A stretch of 64,000 bases of DNA, taken from the NCBI GenBank assembly GCA_903813345.2, contig CAIIXF020000005.1:29637375-29701374 (forward strand). Reading direction: 5' to 3'. Both the position numbers and the translations under genes were made by a program. This DNA is from Owenia fusiformis (taxonomy: Eukaryota; Annelida; Polychaeta; Sabellida; Oweniidae). Each line of letters starts with the position of its first letter. Positions within the stretch are counted from its first letter, which is position 1. This document shows positions 12,201 to 20,676 of this stretch, piece after piece. The notes beneath the pieces are model-generated. The model was not told where the DNA came from. It saw only the letters and a list, made by a program, of their open reading frames with translations, and did no database searches.

Positions 12201-14920
12201 AATTAATTTACTTCATCGGGCATTGTATAGGTACAGTTCCCTTTGCCATTCAGTAGCTTTCATCATGAAAATGCTTGAAATTTTTTCATAATGAAGTTTT
12301 TACAACATGGATTATTGTTTCGATTGTAGTTTAACTTCCTTGGAAGCTTTATTAGGAAGCTCCGCTTAAACCATGAGGAAGCTCCGCTGAAATTATGAGG
12401 AAATCCCCCAGAAAACAGAAGCAAGTTTCTCAAAAATAATACCCTGCAAATCTCCAAGTATTGTATTCAGTTTAATCAACTCATGTTACGTATTCAGTAT
12501 GTTGAGAACGTTATTTTTGATGCAATACTCAATAACAGCAAATACTATATACAAATATTGAATTCTGTGGAGTTGAATATCTGTATTTATGTCTGAGGGA
12601 TGTATTCACGGCATGGAAATAATAAAACTGTTTATTCCATAACATAACTGTTTCCTAGGGAAATGCAAGCGTATTTCCCCTCTTATAATTGTATTCACTC
12701 AGAAAATGACCAATGCCCCGGAAAAACTCGCATTGGATCGTATTGCCTCGGAATCCTTATAAGCTAATTTACCAATCATATGCAAGTATTTACGCGAATC
12801 AACAGGCCAGTGCATTATGATCTCCCCATGAACAAAAATAAATTCATCTGATTTTTCAAAATAAATATACTGCTTTTATTATTACATTTATATGTACACT
12901 AGTATCTTGAATTGTTGACCTATATTCAGCACTGAATGGGCCACTTATTAGGGCCAATATTCAATCATAAAATGTACAGGGGTAGAGATGCCAAACCATG
13001 AAGTATTTTTGTGTCTGTCAAAATCCATTTGCATCCTACACATTCCTACATCTTATCGAAAAATGTTATTAATTAATGAAACATAACAGTATAATTTTTG
13101 TATTTACAAAGTTGTATGGGATTTCATAAGTGTAAAAGCTACTTTTGAAGCATTTTCTATTGCCATTTTGTAGGAAAAAATGATTTATCTTTTAATTTGA
13201 AGTTTGACCTGAATCGATTGCAAACTTTATATTTGCACATCTGATGTGATATACCATTTGTGTCATATTGTGAAATTATTTAATTTGCAATCGATTCAGG
13301 TCATAGTGTATTTTAGGTATTTTTGTGAAAATCAATATAAACCAATGGTCTCCATCGGAATCTGATGATATTCACATGTTAAGTCAATAGAACACATCCA
13401 ATGTCAAGTCAATACACCCTTGCTGAACTTAATGAGCTCAACCTCAGCCGATGTGGGTCCAAACGCTTGAATATTTTCCAAAGTATTATGTGACATTGTA
13501 TTCTTTATGTTACAGTTAAAAATGATTCATTTTGTTCATGGGGAATCCATAATGGAAAGTGCACTAGACCCTTTAATTGTGGTTGAATATGAAATAAAGC
13601 AAAAATAAAAACAAAATGTTTTATTGCGACTAGATTCGAACCCAGGCCTAACGAACATGCGTGAAGTGCTAGATTGCCGAAGTGCTATCCATTACACCAT
13701 AGAGGCATGACCTTTAGACACAGTCACCACATAAATATAGCTCCACGTCCACTGACATGGTTTCAGACGTGTAGCTTAACTGAAAATCTTCTCAAACGTT
13801 TCCTTGAGCGTGGACTTACGCGTTTAGGTTCACGGTTTGCATTTATACGTGTAGCTTAACCTCTCTAGTATTACCCATAAATAAAGAAACCTACGTTCGT
13901 AAAGCCATCTAGTTGAAAGCCCATGGTAAAGCTTATGAGTGACTTTTATAACCAAATCAACAAAGACCAGATAAAAACCTTAGACATCACAAGTATTTTT
14001 GTATTGGACATCACGATTTACACATATCTGATACTTTCAAAAGTATCATTCAGCAATTACACGCGATAAACGTACTGAATCAATCCAGGATTCATAAATT
14101 TGCACTCGAAACGCTAATAATATTGGTAATCCAGCGTAGTTTTACATTTAGAATCTATTCTTTTGCCCAATCAAATCGATGCTTTCTGTATCGCGTTTTC
14201 ATCTGCGGTATATGGCATATTCACATGGCACATAGTGAGTGTGCCATATTCTGCAGGTGAGAATGACATATAAAACACAGTGAGTATCGGGTATTCACTG
14301 AAATCAATGTATCGCATATTCACTGCGAAATATGCCATACTTACCTGCGGAATATGCTATATACCGCAGGTGAGTATGGCATATTCGCCCGTATCACAGA
14401 TACCGCACAGTCGAGGTGTAGGATTTTGTCGGTTGACCAAATGAAGAGGTCTACAATTGTTTTGTTAGTCAGACGAAACTAATGATAGATATCGCTACCA
14501 CACGAGGGAAGACGTTATATTTAATGATCTTTTGAATAAGTGTTCTCCATTATTGCCCATCTATTGTAAATATCGTCCAATGCCCTATTTTAACTTTTGA
14601 AAAGTCTTTATTTCACTGTGTTTTAGAATGTAGTCATTTTGATGACAGATGGGCGGTCATATCCTGCGGAAGACGCCCCCAAAGCAATTGCAGCCGCTAA
14701 AGCTTTGAAGGATGATGGCGCGATCATAAACGTTGTTACTTTACCAAACTTGAGTGAGAGTACGGGCACACCCGAGGAGGTGGCTGAAAAGAAGAAGTTG
14801 GCAGAAATGGAATTTTCTGCATTTCCATCTTCTCCTAAAAACCGATGGGATTTGAAGTCTTTCGAAGATTTGGATACGATTGTGAATGAACTGACTAGCA
14901 TGAGCTGTTACAAAATGTAG
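6180..14920 (+). CDS. Secreted CBM14-like / von Willebrand factor A domain protein (seven coding exons)
   Basis: Joining 6180-6243, 6836-6871, 7444-7479, 7985-8203, 8653-8870, 9405-9542 and 14627-14920 gives 1005 nt and 334 residues. Every junction is GT-AG and keeps frame. In order: signal peptide (about 1-16), two 12-residue Gly/Ser/Lys-rich linkers, a six-cysteine module (Cys48, 66, 71, 81, 102, 109) resembling a peritrophin-A/CBM14 chitin-binding domain, and a VWA domain from about 128 to the C-terminus. The VWA MIDAS is complete: D135-x-S137-x-S139, the GTAT motif (T212/T214) and TDG (D245). CBM14-plus-VWA architectures are known in extracellular matrix and biomineral proteins such as Pif/BMSP. 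Here the chitin-like module comes first and is single. A matrix or defence role is inference. An acceptor at 6171-6176, just before the ATG, implies an upstream noncoding exon. Confidence 0.88.
6836..6871 (+). CDS. VWA gene coding exon 2 (36-nt microexon)
   Basis: It lies between ATTTCAG and GTAAGT and is phase 1 at both ends. It encodes LSGKLGRGASHS once the split codons are completed. Because it is symmetric and a multiple of three, it can be skipped without changing frame. Confidence 0.8.
7444..7479 (+). CDS. VWA gene coding exon 3 (36-nt microexon)
   Basis: The acceptor TTTTCCAG and donor GTAAGT at 7480 bound an exon of exactly the same length and phases as exon 2. It encodes GNKQGQSEAIDR. 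The residues are not alike, so equal size need not mean duplication. Confidence 0.78.
7985..8203 (+). CDS. VWA gene coding exon 4 (six-cysteine CBM14-like module)
   Basis: A 219-nt symmetric phase 1-1 exon between TTCTTACAG and GTAAAT holding all six cysteines. The spacings are C-x17-C-x4-C-x9-C-x20-C-x6-C. The motif CQFYEC and the CPDG following the fourth cysteine are what suggest peritrophin-A. The x4 and x20 spacings are off the usual pattern, so another small disulfide domain is possible. Confidence 0.85.
8653..8870 (+). CDS. VWA gene coding exon 5 (VWA N-terminal half, DxSxS)
   Basis: The acceptor TTTGTTTAG is followed by GT, completing a glycine codon. It reads through VDLAFVIDVSCSLAKENKEK, the first strand and MIDAS loop of a VWA fold, to HFNSATKQKD. 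The donor GTAAGT at 8871 is phase 0. Reading on past the donor soon meets stops. Confidence 0.9.
9405..9542 (+). CDS. VWA gene coding exon 6 (GTAT, AREELF)
   Basis: The acceptor ...CTTGAAG at 9401-9404 was chosen over the AG at 9387-9388 because only it preserves frame with exon 5. The exon reads VMNLLRQNLRTEDLAAKDCG, then TATYLALQAAREELF and NGDRPERK, standard VWA spacing up to the next strand. The donor is GTTAGT at 9543. Confidence 0.88.
9572..10340. mobile_element. MITE with TATCACACCAAACTAG termini, copy 1 (in VWA intron 6)
   Basis: The left end is TTATCACACCAAACTAGTTC and the right end ACTAGTTTGGTGTGATA. The arms continue through ACGTTC-type words on both sides. Both ends are preceded, reading inward, by GTTACCC. 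The body is rich in ACGTTC/GAACGT words and contains no supported gene. The 70- and 114-codon frames at 9460-9899 overlap exon 6 out of frame or lie in the element. Confidence 0.75.
10352..11266. mobile_element. Second copy of the TATCACACC MITE, interrupted by a nested MITE
   Basis: It starts with ATCACACCGAACTAGTTCTC only 11 bp after copy 1 and ends CTAGTTTGGTGTGATA, followed by a run of 17 or more G and TTAAC. Its left arm is nearly the mirror image of the right arm of copy 1 (CACTACGTTCTCGAAAACGG). The two elements therefore sit back to back and form a long palindrome. The PIF/Harbinger-like element at 10563-11084 is inserted in it. Confidence 0.7.
10563..11084. mobile_element. PIF/Harbinger-like MITE with internal TGGGACT-ATGGGGCAA repeats, 522 bp
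   Basis: Termini AGCCCGGTATACACCAATGG and CCATTGGTGTATACCGGGCT flanked on both sides by TAA (10560-10562, 11085-11087), the 3-bp duplication typical of PIF/Harbinger. The interior is a G/C-rich patchwork of TGGGACT(C/T), ATGGGGCAA and their complements, self-complementary in both orientations. All open frames here (10494-11139, both strands) come from that repeat. An internal AGCCCGACATACACC word shows a second element end embedded within. Confidence 0.85.
11691..11751. repeat. GC-rich hairpin AGCGGGCAGATA
   Basis: AGCGGGCAGATATAG occurs twice in direct orientation (11691, 11723). The second copy pairs with TATCTGCCCGCT to form a 12-bp-stem hairpin with a short loop. It stands out in AT-rich surroundings and may be an eroded MITE end. 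Confidence 0.65.
12031..12147. repeat. ~117-bp near-perfect palindrome
   Basis: The arms are ATCCTATAGTCGGTTCAGG and CCTGAACCTCATATAGGAT, continuing inward through GGATTAT and TTGGCCAATATA. A foldback element of about 50-bp arms with almost no loop. Confidence 0.75.
12809..13565. mobile_element. Non-autonomous inverted-repeat element, ~757 bp
   Basis: The left arm has AGTGCATTATG then CCCCATGAACAAAAAT. The right arm has ATTTTGTTCATGGGG then CCATAATGG and GTGCACT. The arms match over roughly 35 bp with small gaps. It encloses the hairpin at 13206-13302. I found no convincing target duplication and no coding frame. Confidence 0.5.
13206..13302. repeat. Inverted repeat with exact 19-bp arms
   Basis: GACCTGAATCGATTGCAAA at 13206-13224 is the exact reverse complement of 13284-13302, around a 59-bp AT-rich loop. 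It lies inside the 12809-13565 element. Confidence 0.8.
13630..13712 (-). repeat. tRNA-like (pol III A/B box) remnant
   Basis: On the minus strand TGGTGTAATGG (A-box-like) precedes GGTTCGAATCT (B box). The spacing is longer than in most tRNAs, and the acceptor and anticodon stems do not fold convincingly. I read it as a SINE head or tRNA pseudogene, not a working tRNA. Confidence 0.45.
14201..14415. repeat. Cluster of CATATTCACCTGCGG palindromic words
   Basis: Contains TGCGGTATATGGCATATTC, several GCCATA/TATGGC inversions and an inverted repeat at 14343-14372 with arms ACCTGCGG and CCGCAGGT. The same vocabulary recurs at 22003-22066 and 54375-54425, so this is a dispersed foldback family. 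It lies in VWA intron 6. Confidence 0.65.
14627..14920 (+). CDS. VWA gene terminal coding exon 7 (LMTDG)
   Basis: The acceptor TGTTTTAG opens the exon in phase 0. It begins NVVILMTDGRSY, the VWA strand with the MIDAS aspartate, and ends SMSCYKM then TAG. The segment KKLAEMEFSAFPSSPKNRWD matches the usual end-of-VWA stretch before the last helix. The frame runs from the acceptor itself. Confidence 0.92.
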   Translation, partial: NVVILMTDGRSYPAEDAPKAIAAAKALKDDGAIINVVTLPNLSESTGTPEEVAEKKKLAEMEFSAFPSSPKNRWDLKSFEDLDTIVNELTSMSCYKM

Positions 14921-14972
14921 ATGATAATATACTTGACTATTTTATGGAAGAAAATAGAATCTAACATATATG

Positions 14973-14978
14973 AATAAA
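14973..14978 (+). promoter_or_regulatory. Polyadenylation signal AATAAA of the VWA gene
   Basis: Canonical hexamer 53 bp after the stop codon, consistent with exon 7 being terminal. Confidence 0.6.
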
Positions 14979-15180
14979 CACATAAGAATAATTTGTGCAT
15001 CAAACACCAATATCTGTTTCAATATATATTTGACAAAATGAGAGCCTTAGTGTCATTACTTATTGAACGGCCTATACTTGATATAATATTGTTGTACTTT
15101 ACTTATAGGTACAAGGTATATTTACTTCATATGGAAATAAAGATGGCAACAACGCTTGCAATGTTGCGAGGCGATAATCA

Positions 15181-15297
15181 AATGAATAAACGCACGGAGC
15201 ACACCGCGTCTCGAACTCGCAACCTCGTGCTTACGGCGCCCAATCGCCTAGCCTGAACGTGCTGGCGCCTAAGCCCTCTCGGCCAACTCGATAACCC
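15181..15297 (-). mobile_element. tRNA-Leu/Ser-like SINE copy
   Basis: Reading the minus strand, TTGGCCGAGAGGGC (A box) followed by GGCGCCAGCACG, then GAGTTCGAGAC (B box), resembles the head of a leucine- or serine-type tRNA with a long variable arm. The tail continues GCGGTGTGCTCCGTGCG. A 29-bp piece of that tail (15181-15209) is repeated exactly at 15521-15549. The stems are imperfect, so a SINE is likelier than a gene. Confidence 0.6.
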
Positions 15298-15520
15298 CAA
15301 ATAGTTGTTTTGTTAGTCGATCTGACTAGGGGCAGCTGATGTTAACGCTCAAACACACCGGAGGATGCACAACTGACATTCCCAACCCTTTCAATTGGCC
15401 ACCCTTTCCATTTGGCATTTGTGCTTATATATTCCTACACATACACACGTTGCTCAACTGTCCTTAAGAGCCCAGAGCGGGTTAATACCTCTGCAACTGA
15501 AAGCTCAGACAGTGGTCATA

Positions 15521-15549
15521 AATGAATAAACGCACGGAGCACACCGCGT
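15521..15549. repeat. Exact 29-bp direct repeat of the SINE tail
   Basis: Identical to 15181-15209 (begins AATGAATAAACGCACGGAGC), 340 bp downstream, without the tRNA-like head. Probably a truncated second copy. Confidence 0.7.
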
Positions 15550-15580
15550 AGACGTATCGCGTCATGCTGTTCATATGTAA

Positions 15581-15833
15581 AGCCCGGTATACACCAATGG
15601 GGCAAAATCCCACTTGCCCCATTGGTGTATGTCGGGTTTCACACAACACGTCATATGATCGAAAATCCCACGATGCCCCATGGAAAGTGCCCCATCTTGC
15701 CCCATCGAGATGGGGCAAAATCCCTCAGAGTCCTACGGACTTCATGGGGCAAAATCCCAAATGGTCCAACGAGGTCCCACGCAATGTTGAGTCTATGGAG
15801 GTCCCAACTTGCCCCATTGATGTATACCGGGCT
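15581..15833. mobile_element. PIF/Harbinger-like MITE, second copy, 253 bp
   Basis: It has the same AGCCCGGTATACACC termini and TAA flanks (15578-15580, 15834-15836) as 10563-11084. It is about half the length, and its CGTCATATGA-containing core is inverted relative to the other copy. Copy length therefore varies through the internal ATGGGGCAA repeats. Open frames on both strands here are repeat products. Confidence 0.85.
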
Positions 15834-15836
15834 TAA

Positions 15837-16265
15837 TTTGTAATTGTTTGCGTAGGCGTACGGTAATCTGCGGGATCGCAAAACTATCGCGCGCAAGGCT
15901 ATCTGACAATCAATGTCTGTGTTTGTCGTAATAAATGAAGCCGTAAGATGTCCGTACAGCTATCTCGTGATTGCTGTATGGCACCAGTCCGGATATCAGG
16001 CTGTCTACAGGACTCCTGGGAATACGAACATTTTACAAAACATCCACGATGATCATTCGGTAATCGTATGATACACTGTCGGGTAGGTTCCGAAGAAAAT
16101 CGACCTAGGCATTAAACTATCGCAAAGCTATCTGTCGACGACCGGGTATTTGTTCGATAACCAGAAGCCATTTTACATGTTGCAACCACATGCGACGTTG
16201 TAAGTAGTAATATTTTGATGGGAATCGGCCACTCCGCCAGTCCGCTGCAAGTCAGATGTTATGTG
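15837..16265. other. Noncoding stretch with a short repeated word
   Basis: Somewhat richer in G+C. The phrase AAACTATCGC...GCTATCTG appears twice (near 15880 and 16112). No gene seen. Confidence 0.4.
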
Positions 16266-16405
16266 TATGTATATCTTTATTGCCCTTTATGAAAAGGAGA
16301 TACATGTATACAGTGTACAATGAAAATAATGCTGATATAACATTAATGTTAAATGAACATAGAATAAATATATACAATATATAAAACACACTTTATACGA
16401 CTACG

Positions 16406-17035
16406 TTAGATGAGTGCTAACCATCTTCCCCAAGGTCGATGTAAGCATCTCATCTAATGAACCACAGACGATATAAGATGCTACCGCTACCTCATCGTCC
16501 AATTACAACCCTCAATGAGATCATTTATGCAGAGATCATAATTGAAAAAGTAAAAAAGGTTAGATTAAGAAAGGTTAAGTATGTACATACAATTTTAATA
16601 CACTTATCTCATTAGGTGAGTGCAAACCATCTTCCCCAAGGTCGATGTAAGCATCTCATCCACTGAACCACAGACGATATAAGATGCTACCGCTACCTCA
16701 TCGTCCAATTACAACCCTTAATGAGATCATTTTGTGCAGAGATCATAATTAAAAAGTAAAAAAGGTTAAGTATGTACATACATTTTATACATTATATAAT
16801 ACACTTATCTCATTAGTTGAGTGCAAACCATCTTCCCCAAGGTCGATGTAAGCATCTCATCCAATGAACCACAGACGATATAAGATGCTACCGCTACCTC
16901 ATCGTCTAATTACAACCATTTGAGAGATCATTTGTTCAGAGATCACAATTGACAGTAGATATAGATTAAGTATGTACATATGGTTTATACCTTATGTATA
17001 TAAAATATATAGATAGATATAAAATACTTGACGCA
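16406..17035. repeat. Three tandem copies of a ~200-bp repeat
   Basis: Copies start at 16406, 16612 and 16813 with TTAGNTGAGTGC(A/T)AACC. They share the core CATCTTCCCCAAGGTCGATG, GCATCTCATC and GATGCTACCGCTACCTCATC. Copy 3 is more diverged at its end. The reverse complement of the core can be read as an open frame but has no stop-to-start support. A retroposon 3' end multiplied in tandem is possible, given AATAAAGATATAC on the minus strand near 16280. Confidence 0.85.
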
Positions 17036-18415
17036 TTAGTCAACAGATTTTAACCGATGGTTTGCATTAAAACGCATCCGAAATCATATAAGTCAGTTAT
17101 GAGTTGCATTGCAAGCACGAAGCACGGAGGTGGTATTGCTCTTGCACGATAAGTGAAACCCCTCTCAAAAATATGTACGATTCAGACAAATTCAGACATC
17201 GATATAAGTGATGCAATAAGGAACTCAACATCAGAGTATTGAATCAAAAGCGTCAATCATGTCAAGCTTTTCGACTCTAAAGAACAAAATAGATGGAATA
17301 TAGTGAGTTCATATCGCTCAAACCGATCACAGTACCCTCAACTATGGTTCTTGAATGACCTCAACACTTCTAGTATATAACTTGGATAGCAGTCCACACA
17401 CTACTAGATGATTTCCACAGCATATTGCATATACCTGACATCTTTGTGAAATCAAAAACTCAAAAGCCAGGTAGATGTGTAATATGAGTAAATATACGAT
17501 AAAAAGAAAGCCAGTAACGTTTCCTATTTATATACAAAAACATATTCCGGGTTTCTGTTTTATAGTCACTTTTAGATGCGCAGTATACATTATTCGCAAG
17601 TCATCCCTCCGAATAACCCCCCCCCCCCAAGAAAATAGAGTTCTCAAGTCATGCAATTTGTCACCATTCTAAGCACTTTTTAAGTGATTTTGGCCATTTT
17701 CGGGCCAAAGTTGTTAAAGGGTACCCCTTGGATTTTTTTTAAAAATGATCCCTCTAAATTTTAAATTTTGCAATTGATGTTTTGGAATTGGAAATCCTGG
17801 ATTGATCTTTGCCATGTGTCCAGATTCCAGTTATAAATGTACAACTACATGTAAATATACGTGCACGACGTCAACAAGTATTTACTCATTATTACGCTAT
17901 TATTAATTCTTTTTTATTTTCCGTGTGTCATATGTGTTTTCTAGAATCAAATAGGCTGATATAGCACACGGGTTTTACAGATTTATCTACTCTCAAATAT
18001 ATTTTTTGTAGATGATCGTTTTGAATCACCTTTTATACGTAAAAACTTAAAAATTGACCTTATAATTTCATGAGAACTTTGAAATGATCGACTCGTTCGT
18101 GTAGTGATTCACTTCAAAGGGTATTGTTTATCGTACACTACAAGGACCCGTCAACTAGCGTTTAGTTTATCGTGTTCATAATTGACACTAGCAAAGGACA
18201 TTGTATTCGCAGTCCCTAGTTGATGATGGAGCTTGACTATATCGGGAATAGTTATGCCCCACTTGGTACAGATTATGAAAATCAATTTGAATTGATTTTA
18301 GTTCGACAAGACCCTTTAAACTATAAGTATACGTATACGTTTTTGAAACAACTTATAACGAAAATTCTCTAATATAACATAATTGGCTTTTAATGGGTGT
18401 TTGGGAGGGGTTGGT
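17036..18415. other. Noncoding stretch, nothing recognised
   Basis: AT-rich with a C-run at 17619-17628. No supported exon or repeat. The 65-codon frame at 17475-17672 runs through the C-tract and is not credible. Confidence 0.45.
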
Positions 18416-18419
18416 AGCA

Positions 18420-18625
18420 CTGGCGGATCTGGGGGGGGGGCCCTTGGGTGGGCCCAACAAATTGGGCCCAACAAATTTTTGGACCAAAAAGGCCTTCAGG
18501 GTCCAATAAGTGGGCTTTTTGGTCGATAATGGGCCTTTTAAGGCCTTATTTTTAAGATAATGGGCCTCAAAATTTCAAAATTTGGGCCCACCTTTGGGTT
18601 TTAGGGGCCCTAAATTGAAGTGCAG
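18420..18625. mobile_element. Probable MITE rich in GGGCC(C/T) words
   Basis: Begins CTGGCGGATCTGGGGGGG and contains repeated GGGCCCAACAAATT, AAGGCC, GGGCCT and GGGCCC words in both orientations. The composition differs sharply from the flanks. I could not fix both ends, so boundaries are approximate. Confidence 0.4.
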
Positions 18626-19122
18626 TTCCAGTCTCCTTGGTTGTCGGACTACGCTCTGTATTACGTAGTTCAATTCAAGGCTAGGAACAGTTTACAGCTT
18701 GATGTTTATAGCCTAGATGTGGATAAATAATAACTTATAAAGAATGTGATATATATCAAACAACACTGCTGCTCTTGAGAAAAATGTTGGTAGTAACTAA
18801 GGCATTAATCAGGTCCTCGATTACGCTATTGTTGATAGGAAAAGAAAGATTCTTGGAGAAAGTGCGAAATTGTGTTCCTCTATATGAAATTATATTTTGC
18901 CATCGCCCACGTTTCATAGTTTTTATTAACATACTGTATTGCTCACTTAATAATAGTATCTGACTTCACATAGTTTGATCAGCTTTGAGACAACAATGGC
19001 AATGACATGCGGATGTTAATCACGGCCTCCATTCTCTGCATTGATCTTCAATAAATAATAACTTAATAAACATTACTACAAACTGCGGCGGTATCACAAA
19101 TTAACAGCTGGATAGATCTTCG
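18626..19122. other. Upstream region of the GPCR
   Basis: No exon recognised. An in-frame TAA at 19102-19104 lies seven codons before the GPCR start codon, so no upstream coding continues directly into it. Confidence 0.5.
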
Positions 19123-20046
19123 ATGGCGGGACCTGGAAGATTGTTATGGACGTATGCAGGTCCAATTTTGCTGATTTTAGGAATTATCGGAAACATTTTG
19201 TCCATTATTATACTGCTGCGGAAAAGTTTACGTAGACTGTCATGGAGCCTATATTTAGTAACGTTGGCTATATCGGACATTCTCGTTCTTTGTACAACGA
19301 CGTTCGATTACTGGATGCGAATGTGGAAGAACATTCATGTTTATACATTTTCGGCGGCTGGTTGTAAAATTGAAAATTTTCTCACGTATTTCAGTGTTCA
19401 CTTTTCGGCATGGATTCTCGTTGCTGTTACACTCGAACGATTGTTGTTTCTCTACTGGCCCCTCAGAGCACGCATATTATTCACAAGGAAGGTGGCTGCC
19501 ATTATTATTGCAATTATAGCAGCAGCGTTAACATTGGTGAACATGCACATATTTTGGAACTTTCAACTAACCTGCCGCAGACGCAGGTGCGCCTGTAGAC
19601 CATTGGGCGATGGGTTTGTGTGGTCGATTATTGATCTTTGCATGAGTACCTTAATCCCATTCATAATAATTGCCATATGTAATGGATTCTTTGTAAAGAA
19701 GCTCTTGTTTTTGCGGTCCACAACCCACAGCACGTCCGAAGCGTACAAACAAAAAGCTCGTGCAACATCAATAATGATGCTCTCCATCACAATGACCTTC
19801 ATAATCTTGAACCTTCCAATTACCATAGTAATTTGCCTGAACAACACAACACTAAAAGAAGACCCCGTTCTTAGGCTAGCTTTGGGGAAGGCTTGGGTCT
19901 TTACAGTATTTCTACACCAATTGAACAGCATTGTCAACGTTGTGTTGTATTACCTCAGTAACTCTCGTTTCCAAAAGGAAGTAAAGACTATACTGTGTGG
20001 GAACAAAGTATCACCAGTGTCTATTGTGACGACCGACGGCATATGA
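19123..20046 (+). CDS. Intronless class A (rhodopsin-like) G-protein-coupled receptor
   Basis: A 307-residue plasma-membrane receptor with seven hydrophobic segments. Landmarks: GIIGN in TM1 (N24), LAISD in TM2 (D52), Cys81 before TM3, ERL in place of DRY at 105-107, P179 in TM5, NLP in TM6 (P232), and NVVLY in TM7 (272-276) where most family members have NPxxY. Extracellular loop 2 is arginine/cysteine-rich (CRRRRCAC, 151-158). Loop 3 has an NNTT glycosylation site (240-243). The N-terminus before TM1 is only about 10 residues and the C-tail is short. The N-x-x-L-Y-Y-LS pattern fits invertebrate peptide-receptor-like orphans. The ligand is unknown. The start is the first ATG after an in-frame stop. 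A single exon suggests retroposition or a lineage-expanded receptor family. Confidence 0.93.
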   Translation: MAGPGRLLWTYAGPILLILGIIGNILSIIILLRKSLRRLSWSLYLVTLAISDILVLCTTTFDYWMRMWKNIHVYTFSAAGCKIENFLTYFSVHFSAWILVAVTLERLLFLYWPLRARILFTRKVAAIIIAIIAAALTLVNMHIFWNFQLTCRRRRCACRPLGDGFVWSIIDLCMSTLIPFIIIAICNGFFVKKLLFLRSTTHSTSEAYKQKARATSIMMLSITMTFIILNLPITIVICLNNTTLKEDPVLRLALGKAWVFTVFLHQLNSIVNVVLYYLSNSRFQKEVKTILCGNKVSPVSIVTTDGI

Positions 20047-20569
20047 TCAAATGAACAGAATTGTACAATATGGTGGCTCGTATTTATATCATTATTTAAT
20101 GAATTGATATACTTAGTTTGTCCTTTTGAATAGGTTTTCAAATGAGGATACTATCTTTATCAATTTTGTTTTAATTAATTTTTCGAATTGTGGGTACTAA
20201 GGAAGTGTGGACAGACAAGTTATTGCATTATGGAAAAGGACAGTGTATATGTATTAAGTATTATTCAAGTAAATCAACTGGTGCATGTAGTATTGGATAT
20301 GTGAGATAGAATTAAAGAACTTTGAAATATTTGTTATGAATATTATACTGAGCTAATATCGAAAATATTTGTTAATTGTTTTACGCTTAAAGATAGATGG
20401 ATTGTAAGAGAGGGATACAAACAACTAAGATTAAGTGATCTCTAGTGGAAAAGTAATTTCAAGGATATAACACTATACCCCCACCACATTGTCATAAAAA
20501 GCTCAATTCTTGAACCGACTCCTTGCATTTTGAGGAAGATGGTATGCATTCCAACCAGGCGTGCTTTCT
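20047..20569. other. GPCR 3' flank
   Basis: No canonical AATAAA just after the stop. The first variant hexamer is ATTAAA at 20311-20316. No other feature seen. Confidence 0.4.
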
Positions 20570-20676
20570 CCAATTCACTTTTTGAAAAGTTCCAGGGGGT
20601 ACTAATTGTTCTCAGAATGGTGAAAAACTTCATGATTTTGAAAGGATTTTTGTCCCCTCCCCCGGCTACGAGCCTG
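20570..20676. mobile_element. Truncated copy of the CGTAGCCAGG MITE
   Basis: It shares TTGAAAA(A/G)TTCCA, AGAATGGTGAAAAAC and ATGATTTTGAAAG with 4341-4543. It ends CCGGCTACGAGCCTG, equivalent to that element's right terminus. The left terminus is missing or eroded. Confidence 0.65.

Noticed and set aside
13630-13712. Functional tRNA gene
   Set aside because: A and B boxes are present but too far apart, and the stems do not fold.
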